DNA of 64,000 nucleotides from Cristatella mucedo. Its lineage: Eukaryota > Bryozoa > Phylactolaemata > Cristatellidae. Both the position numbers and the translations under genes were made by a program. This document shows, piece by piece, positions 63,736 to 64,000 of the stretch (within the stretch, counting starts at the first letter, position 1; every line of letters begins with the position of its first letter). The notes beneath the pieces are model-generated. The model ran no database searches. It was not told the DNA's origin and saw nothing but the letters and a program-made list of their open reading frames with translations. The stretch covers positions 3,695,501 through 3,759,500 of the forward strand of contig WPIO01000031.1 of the NCBI GenBank assembly GCA_009760855.2, written 5' to 3'.

Positions 63736-64000
63736 CGCATATGAATTTAGATTTAATTTAAGTAACACGTTTGGCTGGCCGAAAATAATCATTTCAAGTA
63801 GGCTTATCGTCTTTTGTGTTATAGTCTCTATTTAATTCGCTGGAGTGACTTGGATATTCCGGGGGAAATTTGAAGCAACTGTCTAGCTGTGCTAGGTCTG
63901 TGTTACGACGAGTTTTCTCAGAACTTGTTTCTTTCAATTGGTATGCGATGTCTTAAGTCCTCATATAGGTTAAAAACTAACATATCAGCCGGTAGTAAGT
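63736..64000. other. Right edge, nothing recognised
   Basis: No gene or repeat family seen in the last 265 bases. Confidence 0.5.

Overview
The window is animal nuclear DNA, almost certainly from an invertebrate. Short exons are separated by introns of up to about 4 kb, splice sites are of GT-AG type (two are GC-AG), and the non-coding sequence is full of (GT)n, (TA)n and (GA)n tracts, tRNA-derived SINEs and 5'-truncated LINEs. Nothing suggests bacterial, phage or plastid DNA. I cannot name the species. The repeat types and the divergence from vertebrate protein would fit a sponge, cnidarian or other marine invertebrate, but that is a guess. || One gene fills most of the window. Bases 649 to about 52,380 on the plus strand hold 37 exons that read, with matching splice phases throughout, into about 2,200 codons of a clear orthologue of RNF213 (mysterin), the giant dynein-like AAA+ E3 ubiquitin ligase. 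The window holds the 3' part only: the end of the last AAA unit (exons 1-2), the long linker (exons 3-17), the C3HC4 RING finger (exon 18), the E3 shell (exons 19-26), the RZ zinc finger (split over exons 27 and 28) and the C-terminal domain (exons 29-37). The 5' part (N-arm and first AAA units) lies to the left of base 1. The exact 3' end is unresolved: the last homologous exon ends near 52,380 and the reading frame closes at a TGA at 52,618-52,620. || The introns carry the repeats: (i) LINE-A, a CR1/L2-like non-LTR retrotransposon with an (ATT)n tail, present as many 5'-truncated copies, one still showing the F-Y-V-D-D reverse transcriptase signature; (ii) LINE-B, a second related family; (iii) SINE-A, a tRNA-derived SINE whose 3' tail resembles that of LINE-A; (iv) SINE-B, a second tRNA-like SINE with a perfect inverted repeat between its A and B boxes; (v) a 1.05 kb nearly pure (GT)n tract at 14,117-15,169; (vi) a fragment of a pogo/Tigger-type transposase next to a 50 bp-arm hairpin near 42 kb; (vii) an unclassified 1.2 kb repeat present twice in opposite orientation (37.8-39.0 kb and 62.35-63.74 kb), one copy carrying a SINE-A insertion that the other lacks. 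|| From 52.6 kb to the right edge I find no convincing gene. This part holds repeat fragments, a CpG-rich block (about 55.3-59.9 kb) and a 0.5 kb minisatellite of 9-10 bp units whose core CGGAAGT matches the ETS-family binding core. || I do not see an undescribed multi-gene system here. The most useful results are the exon map of an invertebrate RNF213, the repeat biology, and the ETS-core array.
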